Below, piece after piece: positions 32,832 through 43,728 of a stretch of DNA of 64,000 nucleotides. The translations under genes and the position numbers were made by a program. Positions within the stretch are counted from its first letter, which is position 1, and each line of letters starts with the position of its first letter. This stretch comes from Powellomyces hirtus (Eukaryota; Chytridiomycota; Chytridiomycetes; Spizellomycetales; Powellomycetaceae). The notes beneath the pieces were generated by a model that was given only the letters and a program-made list of their open reading frames with translations, ran no database searches and was not told where the DNA came from. The DNA is taken from assembly GCA_025526995.1 (NCBI GenBank), contig JAHLKG010000021.1:1-64000 (forward strand). Reading direction: 5' to 3'.

Positions 32832-33725
32832 AACAGCCCGTTCTCTGGCACTTTTCACACATGACATGCATTTAGAGACGGTTTCTTCAACCCCTTTCAC
32901 TCATCCCCCTATTCCCCACGCTCATCTGCACCACCACCACACCCATTACTAGACCTGTTTTCTCATGTGCATCTGGGAGGAACACTTTTTTGTTTTTTTT
33001 TGGGTTCTGTTCCGATTCCTTCACCAACCCCCACATGCGCAAATATATCATTAAAAAAAAGAATTGGTTCTTGGGCGTCGCGCAAATATATCATTATAAA
33101 AAAGAATTGGTTCTTGGGCGTCGATCATCTTCTGCTCTGATTTGATTGAGAAATCTGTTCGTAATTGGCAAATTCCCTTCGTGCCCGGGCATCCCGCATC
33201 GACAACACAGGTTGGTTCATACTGATTCGTTTTGCAATTTCGTTTCCACTAACCCCCAGTACTACCAACCCGTTGTTTTCCACATCGTAGAACAGACCCG
33301 CGCGACCACTTTCTACGCAAATCCCTCCACTTGTGTTGAGAAAAAACACGTGTTTTGCGATTTACTGTAGTTCCTACCCTCTAAGATCTCTATCTATCCA
33401 TCTACTCACATTGGCCACTGCTACTGTAACCTAATAGAATACCACACAGTTCTGCGAGTTTAGAACTGTTTTTTTCTTTTGCAATTTGGACTATTTTTTT
33501 TTTGACAGAGTGGTGAAAGATACAGAGGCTTTGTTGATAGCTGGATCTTGGGCAGCAGAGATATGAGGAGGTGTGTGAAAGGAAATGTCACAGTCACAAA
33601 ATTGTTTTCCCTAGAATGTTGGGTCAAAAGTGATCCGGTTTGCGTAAAATGTGGATATTCTTAGTCGCGTAGGTGTGTTCTACAGGGTCCTTCCGCCATT
33701 CCCACAATCCAGCACAACTGCCAAC
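32832..33725. other. Intergenic spacer with a tandem duplication
   Basis: AT-rich spacer with poly-T runs and the 43-base duplication at 33038-33123. No gene seen. Confidence 0.5.
33038..33123. repeat. Two tandem copies of a 43-base unit
   Basis: 33038-33080 and 33081-33123 both begin CGCAAATATATCATTA and end TTGGTTCTTGGGCGTCG. They differ at about one position in the poly-A part. Confidence 0.92.
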
Positions 33726-34676
33726 ATGAGCTATGAAGAAGAATCTCTCTTCGTGCCCTCCGCCGACGGCTTTCCCCTCTCTGCCACAGTCACAGTGGCA
33801 ACCACCTCCAACACCGCAACCCGACGTCACCCCGCCGTCGTCATTCTCATCTCGGGGGCCACGGGTCAGTCGCGGGGATTCTATGCGCCATTCGCGCGAT
33901 TCATGGTGGATGAGGGGGGCGCGACGGCAGCCGTCACGTACGATTATCGCGGGATCGGAGAGAGTGTACCCCCGCGGACTGCGGACGATGATGCTAGACG
34001 ACACCGACTCTATGGTTTCAAAGCCAATACCGAAACCGACTGGGTGCGCGATTTCGATTCGCTGGTCATGTACTGCCGCACCCGGTGGCCGGATGCGGCA
34101 TTGGTGCATGTCGGGCAGAGCGTGGGCTGTTACCTCCCGCCCATGTCTGTCCACGGTGCGGTTCCCGTGCGCCATTTATTCGTCGCGGGCAACCACGCCT
34201 ACTGGCGGTACGCGCAAAAACCGGTCAATTCGCTCCTCTTTGCCGGGCTCTTCATTCCGCTTTGGAAACGCACCCACCACTACTTTCCCGCGTCGCGGCT
34301 GGGCGTCTGCGAGGACCTTCCGCGGGGCGTCGCCGAGCATTGGGCGCAGTGGATATGGAGTCCGAAAGCGTGTTGTGGCAAACCGCGGATTGAGAAAATG
34401 TATGCCGCGTTTGAGGCGCGCGTCAAGTTTGTAGGCGCTCGGGATGATGAGTTGGCGACCCGGCGCGCGTTTGTGGAGTTTCGAGCGTTGATGCCCAACG
34501 TCACGGATGGAGAGGTGGTGGTCGTTGGGCCCCAACATGTGGGTGGAGCGGGGATTGGACATATGGGGTTTTTTAGAGAGAGGAATAGGGCATTGTGGAC
34601 GGTCTTTTTACCGTATTTGATGGAGGGCGGGGATGTGAAGCTGGAGGAGGTGGCGGTTGGGAAGGCAAAGTTGTGA
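33726..34676 (+). CDS. Alpha/beta hydrolase, serine-hydrolase type
   Basis: Single exon, 316 residues. The strand-loop start is VVILISGATGQSRGFY (oxyanion side), followed by YDYRGIGES, which resembles the YD.RG.G.S motif of S33-like hydrolases. The nucleophile elbow is VGQSVGCYLPP with Ser132. A candidate acid lies in the GARDDELATR region, and a C-terminal histidine is in GAGIGHMGFF. This order matches the bacterial and fungal predicted alpha/beta hydrolases of the COG4757 type. No signal peptide is present, so a cytosolic enzyme is expected. Substrate is unknown. High GC content with strong third-position bias resembles the oxidase gene upstream, so it is not obviously foreign. Confidence 0.82.
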   Translation: MSYEEESLFVPSADGFPLSATVTVATTSNTATRRHPAVVILISGATGQSRGFYAPFARFMVDEGGATAAVTYDYRGIGESVPPRTADDDARRHRLYGFKANTETDWVRDFDSLVMYCRTRWPDAALVHVGQSVGCYLPPMSVHGAVPVRHLFVAGNHAYWRYAQKPVNSLLFAGLFIPLWKRTHHYFPASRLGVCEDLPRGVAEHWAQWIWSPKACCGKPRIEKMYAAFEARVKFVGARDDELATRRAFVEFRALMPNVTDGEVVVVGPQHVGGAGIGHMGFFRERNRALWTVFLPYLMEGGDVKLEEVAVGKAKL

Positions 34677-37600
34677 GTGGTAGGTTCGGTGGCGCTAGAG
34701 CTGGTGGAAGGGGAATAGAGTGGGGGTGGGGTTGCACCAGCTCATTTGCTGGCATTACCTGGCCCAGCGCTGTTGCAACATTATTCCATCGATAGATTGT
34801 TGAGGGTGAGAATTGGCATAGTTATTAATCATACGAGTCCCGCTGCAGCTGCATCATGTATCAACGACGGGGGACGATTGGGGGGACGCGCGCTGTGGGG
34901 TGGAGGTAGTGATGGCGGGGCTGTCTATCTATTTGCATCCGACGCCGCCTCGACTCCCACCAGAGTAGAGCAATACGTAGCGTCTCGCCTTGCCAGTAGC
35001 GCTTACCGGCCACTTTGCATATGGAGCGAGAGTTTTGCTTATCGAGTCCAAACCCAGCACGGGCTCATTGTAGATTCCCTCCCCCTTCCTCCCCTTGCCT
35101 CTCTGTCACAGTTGCTCGATTTTTTTTCCTTCACCGCTCCCAAAGTGACAATGACAAAAAAAAAACCGTGCGTAAAATTCATAAACCGCTCCGTCTTCCC
35201 TGTGGGCAGCCTCTCTCTTGTGCGATCAGAATACGGGAAATGTCAGGGCGGTCGCAACAGTGCAGTAACCGTGACCACCAGGCGCCAGAGGGCGATCAAT
35301 TAATTACTTTACACGGAATTCCAATTTACTCGACCCGAGACTTTCAGCGGAGCCGGCTTTGGTGTAGTGCAGGCTCGGATCGCTAAATTGGTCGAGGACG
35401 GACGTAGGCTGCGAGACCCCCTCTCTCTTTTGTTCATCCTCCTTGAGATTGAAGGACATGAGTGTCTGGAAGGGTAGGGTCGACCGAAAAAACATTGATT
35501 GATGATCTTTGTAAATGCAGCAATTGTATTATCGTCCTATTTCTTTCCAACCCTTTGAAATAGACCTTGATCCGTCTAACACGGTCCGTACGAGCTTGTA
35601 AACAAGGGCGGCACTTCAAAGGCTGAGTTACAATCTGAGCCGGGGTTCACACAAGCGCCTGGCATCAAACCACGCTTGATCAACCATTGCAGCCATTACC
35701 GTACTATCCAAACATTGCGGTCCCTCCGCCCGTCTCCACCCACCTTAAGGCTACCACGTATGGGTAGGTATATACCACCCCTAGCCTAGTCCGGGAAGGG
35801 TACCCCAGTCAATGGCGCTACGCTAATAGCCATGATGCCTAAAGCGCGGATTGAAAGGACGCTGTCGTAGTCGTAGTCGTAGAATATGATGTCTCTTGTG
35901 GGTATCTCAGGAAAGCGATCGCATATCGCGCAAACCATGTCTTGCTTCGAAAGCCTGGGTGTCGCATATGACGTTGTTGAAACAGCGAGAGCATCTGCAT
36001 AGAGTCCAGCACTGTGCGCGCCGTGCTGGTTGTAGGAAGGCTACGGCCAACACATGACCCCGCTGCCTGGAGCCGGGACAGAAACCCGCCGCAGCCTGGT
36101 TTCATACACGAGGCGACGACTCGGGCAAAGTCGCCATAGACACAGCGTGTTGTCGAGATCGAAGATGTAGAGCTTTCGTTGATGGTTGATGTCGTCCTCA
36201 AGCTGGTAAGAGACGATACTAGTAAAGCATGCGCGTGCTTGGCGACTCGGTAAGACTGGTAATTGGCGACTCCTTGATGACTGCGAGGGTTAACCGCAAG
36301 GATGGGCACACTGTAGGTGTGAGAGACGCGGTGAGAAGAGCAGAAATGGATGGAAACGTGCCCAAGGTGAGCAGAGCGACTAACTAACAGTACCTTTCAG
36401 ATCCAGATCCGTCAGTGAGAAGTCGTAGATGGTGGCTCTCCAGCATGCTTCCAATGGGTCACGCTTGAGATGTGTCTGATAGTGGTCGTTGTGGGGTCTC
36501 AGTGCCGACTTGTCCTAGTTAAGCGATCGTATATAAGGGGTCGGATCTTGACGATGAGGTTGTATTCATTACCCCCATTGATGTGACATTGCATCGATGT
36601 GCTGGTCGACCGCCAAAGTGGCGAATCTTCATACTGTATCAAGAGGACATTCTCAAGCGGGTTGAACGAGAAATCTACGTGCCGTGTCAATGTCGGGGGC
36701 AAAACAAGCCCGGCCGTCTCCTATACGACACGTGTCCCACCCTCGTTCAAAGCGTCTGGCAACAGCAGTGGGTTTGAACTTTGATTCTGCTTCCTGTGGT
36801 GGCTGGACCGGTTGCCGTGCATAAGTACACACTAGGGTTCACATGCCGCCACCACTTCCCTCCGCCGCCCTGTTCACCCGGCTCACCCGGTGCAATTGGA
36901 TGATGCCCCGCCTGGTGCGCCAAAGTCTGGCAAACGCAGCGCGGACACGTCTAGGATATTTTTTGGCATGCTGTTAAGCATCTCAGGAAATCATGTCACA
37001 GGCTGTACCTTTCGCCACAACAGTCCCTATCATCGTCGCGCAGCCACTCGCTCTTTTCAAGGAGATAAGGCTCTGGTTGCTGCGGAAGTTGTGGAGAATG
37101 TTGCCAATGTCGCCGATGTAGCCCGGGTTCCTGTATCGATATCTCACCAGCGGCCGGACCCACATGTGGCGCGTAAAATGAACACACACGGCCACACGAA
37201 TGTAACGCGTCGTGTCTGGCCTCAACTGAAAAGACTTGAACATAGTGAATGTAGCCTCATTCATCATTGCCTACCTTTGTGCATTTGCACCTCGTCTGCT
37301 TCCGTAGGAAACACCCCCCCGCAACACAATCAAAGGGACACCTACCGTCGATACTGTGGCACTCTTCTAGATCTTCAAGCGTTCAACGTATCTCGCGGAG
37401 AAAGACGGGAATCAAGGGCCAAGAGCTGGAATGGGTCGATACCCCCAACGTTTCGTAGACAGTCAGATGCCTTATCGCTATCCCGAAATGGAAATTTGTG
37501 AATTGGAATGGGAAGTACTGTACGGGAAATGAAGGTTATCATGCGAGAAGACAGCATGATCCCCTTCCTCCACCGCCACCCCGCTCCGCCCAGTGAGTGT

Positions 37601-38662
37601 TTTTCGCGATCATCGATTCACGGCCATAGATTTGCCCCCCTCGAAACTCGCGAGGAAGGAAGTCACCAAAATATGAATGGTTGCGGCAGGAACTGTGAAA
37701 ACTGATTCATTTCGTTGATCATAACCGGACCCAGTATTGCTCTCAACACCCAAAATATACCTGGAGGGGGTTAGATTGAAACTTGTCTTTTGTTCACCTG
37801 CAAAATGTACGGCGATGCTCGACAAGTGAGCTGTACAGGAGGACGAGGTTACCTACTGTCGCCCGGCCAAAAAAATGGGTACCATTCCCGCCCCATCACG
37901 AAAACTGCGGCTTTACTTCTAAGAAGCAGTTTCATAAGCGCTCACGAGTCATGCAGCGAGAACTCTGTTACGGTATTCTCGACTTGAACGGCTTGCAGCA
38001 AAGGAACCCCCCCCCCCCTACAGAGTTCCACACATTACACATGCTGGCGTTTAGGAAGAATCATTTAAACCTGATCGCGAACGACACAGGCTCCAAATGG
38101 GGTTCCACTGTACCGTGGAGGCAATGAAAAAGACAAGTCAGGGCAGCGCTTGTTTCGGCGCTTGGATCACCAAACACAGCACGTGCAAGCGCAGCATCAA
38201 ACAATTGACGTCAAGAAGAGCGAACAAGAAGCTCAAACAAAACTGTTTATTGGCTGAAGAAAATGTTTGAAAAAAAGAAATTTTTTATCGTTCTTGTCCC
38301 TACATTGATAACTTCAACTCAACTGGTCATTATATCCAGTCTGAAGTAGACACAAGGGTGTAAGACCCAGTCAACAACACCAATGCATGATCTTGTATGC
38401 ATGCAAGGATGCCTCTCAGAGGCATCAAATGCTCCAATGTCCCCCGTGTCCGTCATCAACCACTGAAGATCAACGGACCCAATGACAAATGCAAGCATAA
38501 CGCGTTGATTATAAGCGCTCAAAACTAATGCATACGTACATTCCATCAACAAGATCAGATAGCGCGTGGAAACGGCCGGGGGGAGGGGTGTAGGTCAAAA
38601 ACGTGGAATCACCAAGATGCGTAACGGGATACAGATTTTCCATCCAAGCACAAAAGGCCCAC
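34677..38662. other. 4-kb gene-poor region
   Basis: The longest gap in the window. All frames are short or broken. The longest open frame, 36890-37501 on the plus strand (203 codons), has no recognisable domain. I see no tRNA, LTR or ordered repeat apart from a C run at 38007-38018 and CTA/GTC repeats near 35866-35880. Decayed sequence or an unrecognised noncoding RNA are both possible. Confidence 0.45.
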
Positions 38663-40357
38663 CTAATCATTCTCATCATACGTATGGTCGACAGCGCCCA
38701 CCATGAGTTTCACCAGCCACATTCCCGGGGTGAGATCCACGCCCTTCCGCTGCATCTCCATCTGTTCCAGCTCATAATACGACGTGCAATCAATGAGTTT
38801 GCCAATAACGGGGTCATGGTCCAGATCCGCGAGAAACTTTTGTGCGCCCGTGTCCTTTCCAACCTGGGCAAACTGGAACGCGACAGCAGAAGGGCCGTAG
38901 CGGGTGGACGACAGGGCTTGTTTGGTGGCCGAAATCACAGTATTGATGTGCGAACGCGACTCGCCCACGGGCTCGCCGTCTGTAATGACAATGATGAGAA
39001 TGGGTTTGGCCATGTTGCTGGACCGCGCCGCGGCGAGGACGAGCGGCTGCAGGACTTTGGCGTCGAGCTTGGTGCCGAGCGGGGTGGTGCCCATGTACTT
39101 TATGGAGCGCACGAGTTGAGACGCTTGCTGCTCGGACTTGAGGTTGTTGCCTTGCTGATCCGAGTTCATGAAACGAACCGCCTGGAAGAACGAAGAGGAA
39201 AGAGGTTAAGAAACCGCGTCATCAAACCAGACTACGCCGTACGAGATGTCGTAGACTTACGATTCCGTCCTGGTCAAACAGCGACGAGATTTCCGCCACC
39301 TTGGAGACAATGAGGTTGAGATCATCGACGCGCTCGCCATTCTCAGCCGCCATCATAGATCCCGAGTCATCCGCGTAGATGACGATATCGTAGAGAGCCA
39401 GACTGGCAAGATCGTACGCAAGTTCCACCGTTTGCAGCTTCCACTGGAACGCGAGGGCGTCAAAATCAACCGTCTTGGACACCCGGTCCGCAATCTGCTG
39501 GAGCGCTTGAGGCGGGTAAAAGTTCTCAAGCCGGTTGGTCTGCGCAATGTATTGGAGTTTGGCCTGGATCACCGGGAAGGCACGCTGGGCCGCTTGAGGA
39601 CTTGGCGCATTGCGCGACACGCCCATGTCGCCGGCGCCGCCCTGCGGTGGAGCTCCGTAGCCCTGCTGAGGTGCGCCGTATTGGCCTTGTGGGGCACCGT
39701 ATTGGCCTCCGGGAGGCGGAGCACCGTATTGGCCGGGCTGCTGCTGACCGTATTGACCGGCGGGTGGCTGCGAGCCGTAAGGCGCGTTGGGGGCAGCCCC
39801 ATAAGGTGGCTGGCTGCCGTACTGTCCGGGTTGCTGCGACTGACCATACTGACCGGGTTGCTGTTGGCCGTATTGACCTTGGGGAGCTCCGTAGGGCGCG
39901 CCGCCTTGCGGTGGCTGACCGTAAGGCTGACCGGGTCGTTGCTGTGTCAAAACGTCACGTCAAATCTCCAACTTCCCAATCCATTCGCAATTCTCCCCAA
40001 ACTCACCTGCTGTCCATAGGGAGACGCACCGGGGGGAGCAAAGCCACCCGCAAATCCTGCAGGAGGCGCAAACCCGCCGGGACCGCCCGGACCGCCCGGA
40101 CCACCAGGTCCACCGGGCGGGGCACTCGCACCATACGGGGACTGGCCATACGGCTGCTGACCGGCTTGCTGGGGCGCATTGTATCCGCCTGCGGTAGGGG
40201 CAGGCTGCTGTCCATACGGAGCCGAGGGTTGCGAGCCGTAGTGCTGCTGCTGTTGTGGGGCGCCGTACTGTTGCTGTTGCGGGGCGCCGTAACCGCCGCT
40301 ACCGCCTTGCTGGGGTAGCGCTCCTGCCACTGCGCTAAGCTTGCTTGCAAGACCCAT
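38663..40357 (-). CDS. von Willebrand factor A domain protein with Tyr-Gly-Gln-Pro repeat N-terminus
   Basis: Exons 40357-40007, 39941-39261 and 39181-38663 encode 516 residues. The first 215 or so residues are tandem [14 protein letters not shown] repeats with Gly-Pro-Gly runs. A linker then leads to a vWA domain: [15 protein letters not shown] carries the metal-ion-dependent adhesion site (DxSxS, around residue 307), [12 protein letters not shown] gives the conserved Thr, and [11 protein letters not shown] ends the core with the Asp of the third loop. No signal peptide is present, so an intracellular protein is likely. Proteins with this layout are common in fungi, but the function is unknown. 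The Tyr/Gln-rich part could phase-separate or bind membranes. Confidence 0.87.
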
Positions 40358-40755
40358 GAATTTGGTGATGTTAGGAATGGTGAAGGGAGATGTGTAAGGG
40401 TTGAGAGGAGAGTGAGGACGTGAGAATGAGTGACTGAAGTGTGAGATGGGGTGAGATGCCTGTCATGTCACTTTATGTATGAGGCGTGTGAGTGTGCCAA
40501 GCGCCTTGACCTTCCTGATCAACCGCGCCCGTGACGTGCAACCCTTTCAAACCTTGTCCACCGGTAAAGCCTCAAAAGCAACACAGCCACGCTCCCTGCT
40601 CTGCACACTTTACACCACAAGACTATTTTCACACTTTGACGAAATGCTTCACAGTGCTCATGCGCTCAAACTCGCAAAAAAGAGGTGTAAAGATGCGCAA
40701 CCGCCTCTCTGAATGCATGTCCCCAGTCCGCTGGCCTGAAATCGGCAAAAGAAAA
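40358..40755. promoter_or_regulatory. Upstream region of the vWA gene and spacer to tRNA-Gln
   Basis: No gene seen; GTGAG/GAGTG-rich sequence before the vWA ATG. Confidence 0.4.
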
Positions 40756-40827
40756 AGGTCCTACCGAGAATCGAACTCGGGTCGCAAGATTCAGAGTCTT
40801 GAGTGCTAACCGCTACACCATAGAACC
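40756..40827 (-). tRNA. tRNA-Gln (anticodon CTG), copy 1
   Basis: Intronless 72-base cloverleaf on the minus strand. Acceptor GGTTCTA pairs with TAGGACC, anticodon stem CAAGA/TCTTG holds loop CTCTGAA with anticodon CTG, and the T arm is CCGAGTTCGATTCTCGG. It decodes CAG. Confidence 0.95.
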
Positions 40828-40969
40828 AGATTGTGCACCCGAAAGGTGCCAGATCTCATAACCTGAAGATTCCTAGACAATAGTTAGTTGTTGGGATAAA
40901 ACTTGTCAAGCAATTTGCAAAACGCGGCCGGTTCTGGATGAACGTGGAAGATGATGTGATTTCGGATGA

Positions 40970-42903
40970 TCAAAATTTGACAGCCCGCTTCTCAAACTCC
41001 CGCCGCATGACCGTGAGGACGGGTGTCCCAGCCGGCGGTCCCAATGCGGATACCTCTCTAGGTTCATCCGTGGTAGTCGCCCCCAGCATCCGTCTCGCAT
41101 TCCGATAATCCACAGCCACAACCGCGACAGCCACAAGACAAAACACGACATGCAGGATCGCCATGATGAAGAATGGCGCCGTTGAGACCCAGCTGTCAAA
41201 CAACGCGCCGCCCAGTCGTGTGTTGAGCAAGATCCCCGCAGCGCCAAAGAGGGACGACATGCCCGCGACGCTGCCGCGGATGTGTGCGGGGACATACGTT
41301 GCGGTGACAAGGGCGAGTGAGCCCACAACAAGGCCGATTTCCGCAAATCCAATGAGAATCATGTAGAGAAACATGATGCGCTGTGTGGGCACGGATTGCA
41401 TGTGCACGAGGGCGTAGCTCAGGACACCAAGGAGCCCGGCAAAAAGGATTGGGAAGGGCCGGTAGAAGCGGTCGGTCAGGTATCCTGTTGCGGCGGAATC
41501 ACGAATCATGAGCGATGACGTTCACGACACATGAGCGGGGAAAGGAAGATGTCTTACCAAATATTGGGGCACCAATGAGAGCAAATGTCTGCGCTATGCC
41601 GGAGAGAACAGACGCTTTGAGATAGGCTTCGCGACAGTGGGTTTTGATGTCTGGGTCTTCTGGTCCGCCGGGAGCAGTGCACATGCCTGAAGTAGCGAAG
41701 CGATCAGTCTCTGCACTCATGCATGGCATGATACATAAAGTGGGAGCATACCAGAATCCAAATAGTATTTGTAGACCCATCTAGATTTGCGGAAGTACAT
41801 TGTCAGGTTATGCGTTTCCGACTGCTCGGGACTGCTGGGAGTAGAATTGCATGCTATTATACTCACAGTGGTAGGAATAGCGTCAGGATAATGGTATCGC
41901 CTCTAGCTAAAAAGCTACCTGCATATCCCTACAGCCAACCAACCATCAGAGCAGTTCAAAAGACAGACGGCTTCTTGCGTGTGGACATCCTGTCTCTTAC
42001 CAACAATATTCTCAGATCGCGCCCCGCAAGGATGCCCTCCTTCGCAATAGTTTTAAGAGGTTTCCGGTGGTGGAGCGAAGCAGGAGCAGGCTGAGGTGTC
42101 AAAATCGCTTCAGTGCTGAGATTGCGTTCCGCCGAGTCCGCCACAGATATTGGTGAAAGTGGTGGAGACGATGTCGTGGAGTGAGAAACGGCCAGCCGCA
42201 TCCTACTGCTGCTCTGCAGCGCCGTCCACATTAGGACCGCTGCCGCAACGGAAATCCCGGCCGTGATAAAGAATGTCACGCGAAGACCGTGGGTACCATC
42301 TCCAAATTTGGGCGGTAGACGTAGCAGCACGAACAGAGCAATGAGCGCCCCGCAGCCGGATACAAGCCCAACCAACCCTGACACCTTCCCGCGACTTTCT
42401 TCCGCAGCATAGTCCGCCAACACGCCCGTCATCATCGCGCTACTCGCTGCTCCTCCAACCGCAAACACCAGCCGGACAAGGAGCAAATCTGGATACAGTT
42501 TCGTCGGGAATGTGAACCCGGCCAGTCCGATGGCCATGATGAAGAATCCAGCTCCATAAACGGCGCGTCGCCCAATCCGGTCTGATGCGAGACCCCATAG
42601 ATAAACTGCAACGATCGACACCAACTCGTCGTAGAAAGTAAGCGACCCGGACGCTGTGCCGAGTTCGGATGACGGAATGCGGATAATGTCACCGAGCACA
42701 AATCCTTGAGAGGAGTTTATGAAGACGAAGAAGCAGATGCCGAGAGAGGCTGCAATGAGGTAAACCACAAAGTTGAGAGCTGTGACGCCAGGATTGAGCT
42801 TGAAGATACGCAAGAAGCTGGTGGGTTGGAGGTGTTGAGGGTTGAACTGCTCAGTGGCCTCGGCATTGAGGATCTCCCCGTCAACAGGGGTTTGAGCTGA
42901 CAT
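40970..42903 (-). CDS. Major facilitator superfamily transporter
   Basis: Five exons, 42903-42001, 41928-41867, 41780-41752, 41686-41558 and 41484-40970, give 545 residues in frame. About twelve hydrophobic segments are visible. The first (NFVVYLIAASLGICFFVFIN) is followed by the loop 2-3 signature GLASDRIGRRAVYG. A long polar central loop (SSSRMRLAVS.. to ..LLILAGRD) separates the halves. The second half has VYKYYLDSG, LSGIAQTFALIGAPIFGYLT with DRF, and helices to the end. Substrate cannot be inferred. Exon 3 is only 29 bases. Gene orientation is divergent from LYS9, with 825 bases between the two ATGs. Confidence 0.85.
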
Positions 42904-43728
42904 TTACGTGGAATGCGTGTGTTGTGTGCCGAGGGAGTACAACAGGCCGATGGTAAATGCAGCTCGTGCTATCTATATACATGAAGCTCCTTTGAGAAAG
43001 TATGTTTGCCGGTCCGATGGTCCATATTGTGGAGGCGCGGAGGTGACAGTACATCTCGGAGACGGAATGCAAGTCCCAATGAGAAAGGCGCGCGCGGCGT
43101 GTCACCCGAGAGTGCCGAGAGTGAGACGCGTTGCCCCACAAAGGTGTCGAAAAGCACATGCAAATGATAAATGAACTTGAGATGCTTGCCGAGGTTAACG
43201 ACACAAAGAGGTAAACTGATCGCAGGGGTCCAGCACCAGTGTCATGTATTAACACGCATGGTGCGCATGTTGACCTTCTTTCTCCAAGCCTCCGCTACCT
43301 GGGGGAGACTCTGGGCTTTCCCGTCACCTCAAGAGATGAGGAGTGGGCCATTTGATGATGGACTCGCAGACGAGAACAGAGAGGTCCCTCATCATCCCAT
43401 CGCATCGCATTCCAATTCCAATTCCAAATCCAATTCGATCATTTCATCAGTTGAACGTATCCACTCGCATCCCACATCCAGCATCGCATCTCTTTCTCAC
43501 AGGTGTGGCGCACGCGTCTGATGCCACTTCTAGCATGCCCTCATTGCTGCTGTAAATACACTCTCCTCCCTCCCTTCCTTCCTTTCGCACCATCTTTCTT
43601 TTGTTGTCTCTGTGTGTTGTTTGCAGCTTCACCTGTACGGTTTGTTTGGCTGCGCTTCGTCGTCGTCGTCGTCGTTGCATGTTCTCACGCTGCTTTACTT
43701 CCCAGTCACTCCACTACTTTGTCAAACA
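42904..43728. promoter_or_regulatory. Divergent promoter region of MFS transporter and LYS9
   Basis: Contains ATTCCAATTCCAATTCCAAA-type short repeats at about 43409-43436 and a CGT run at about 43660-43675. No gene seen. Confidence 0.45.

Noticed and set aside
35839..36309. 156-codon minus-strand frame ending in a Thr run
   Set aside because: The Thr run comes from a short GTA/GTC repeat, and the rest shows no conserved pattern.
36890..37501. 203-codon plus-strand frame in the gene-poor region
   Set aside because: No domain, irregular composition, no promoter or splice signals. It may be chance, so it is mentioned only under the gap.
37610..37825. Possible aspartic-protease remnant (FNLTPSRYIL) on the minus strand
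   Set aside because: Only one short motif matches. No catalytic DTG motifs were found around it on either strand.
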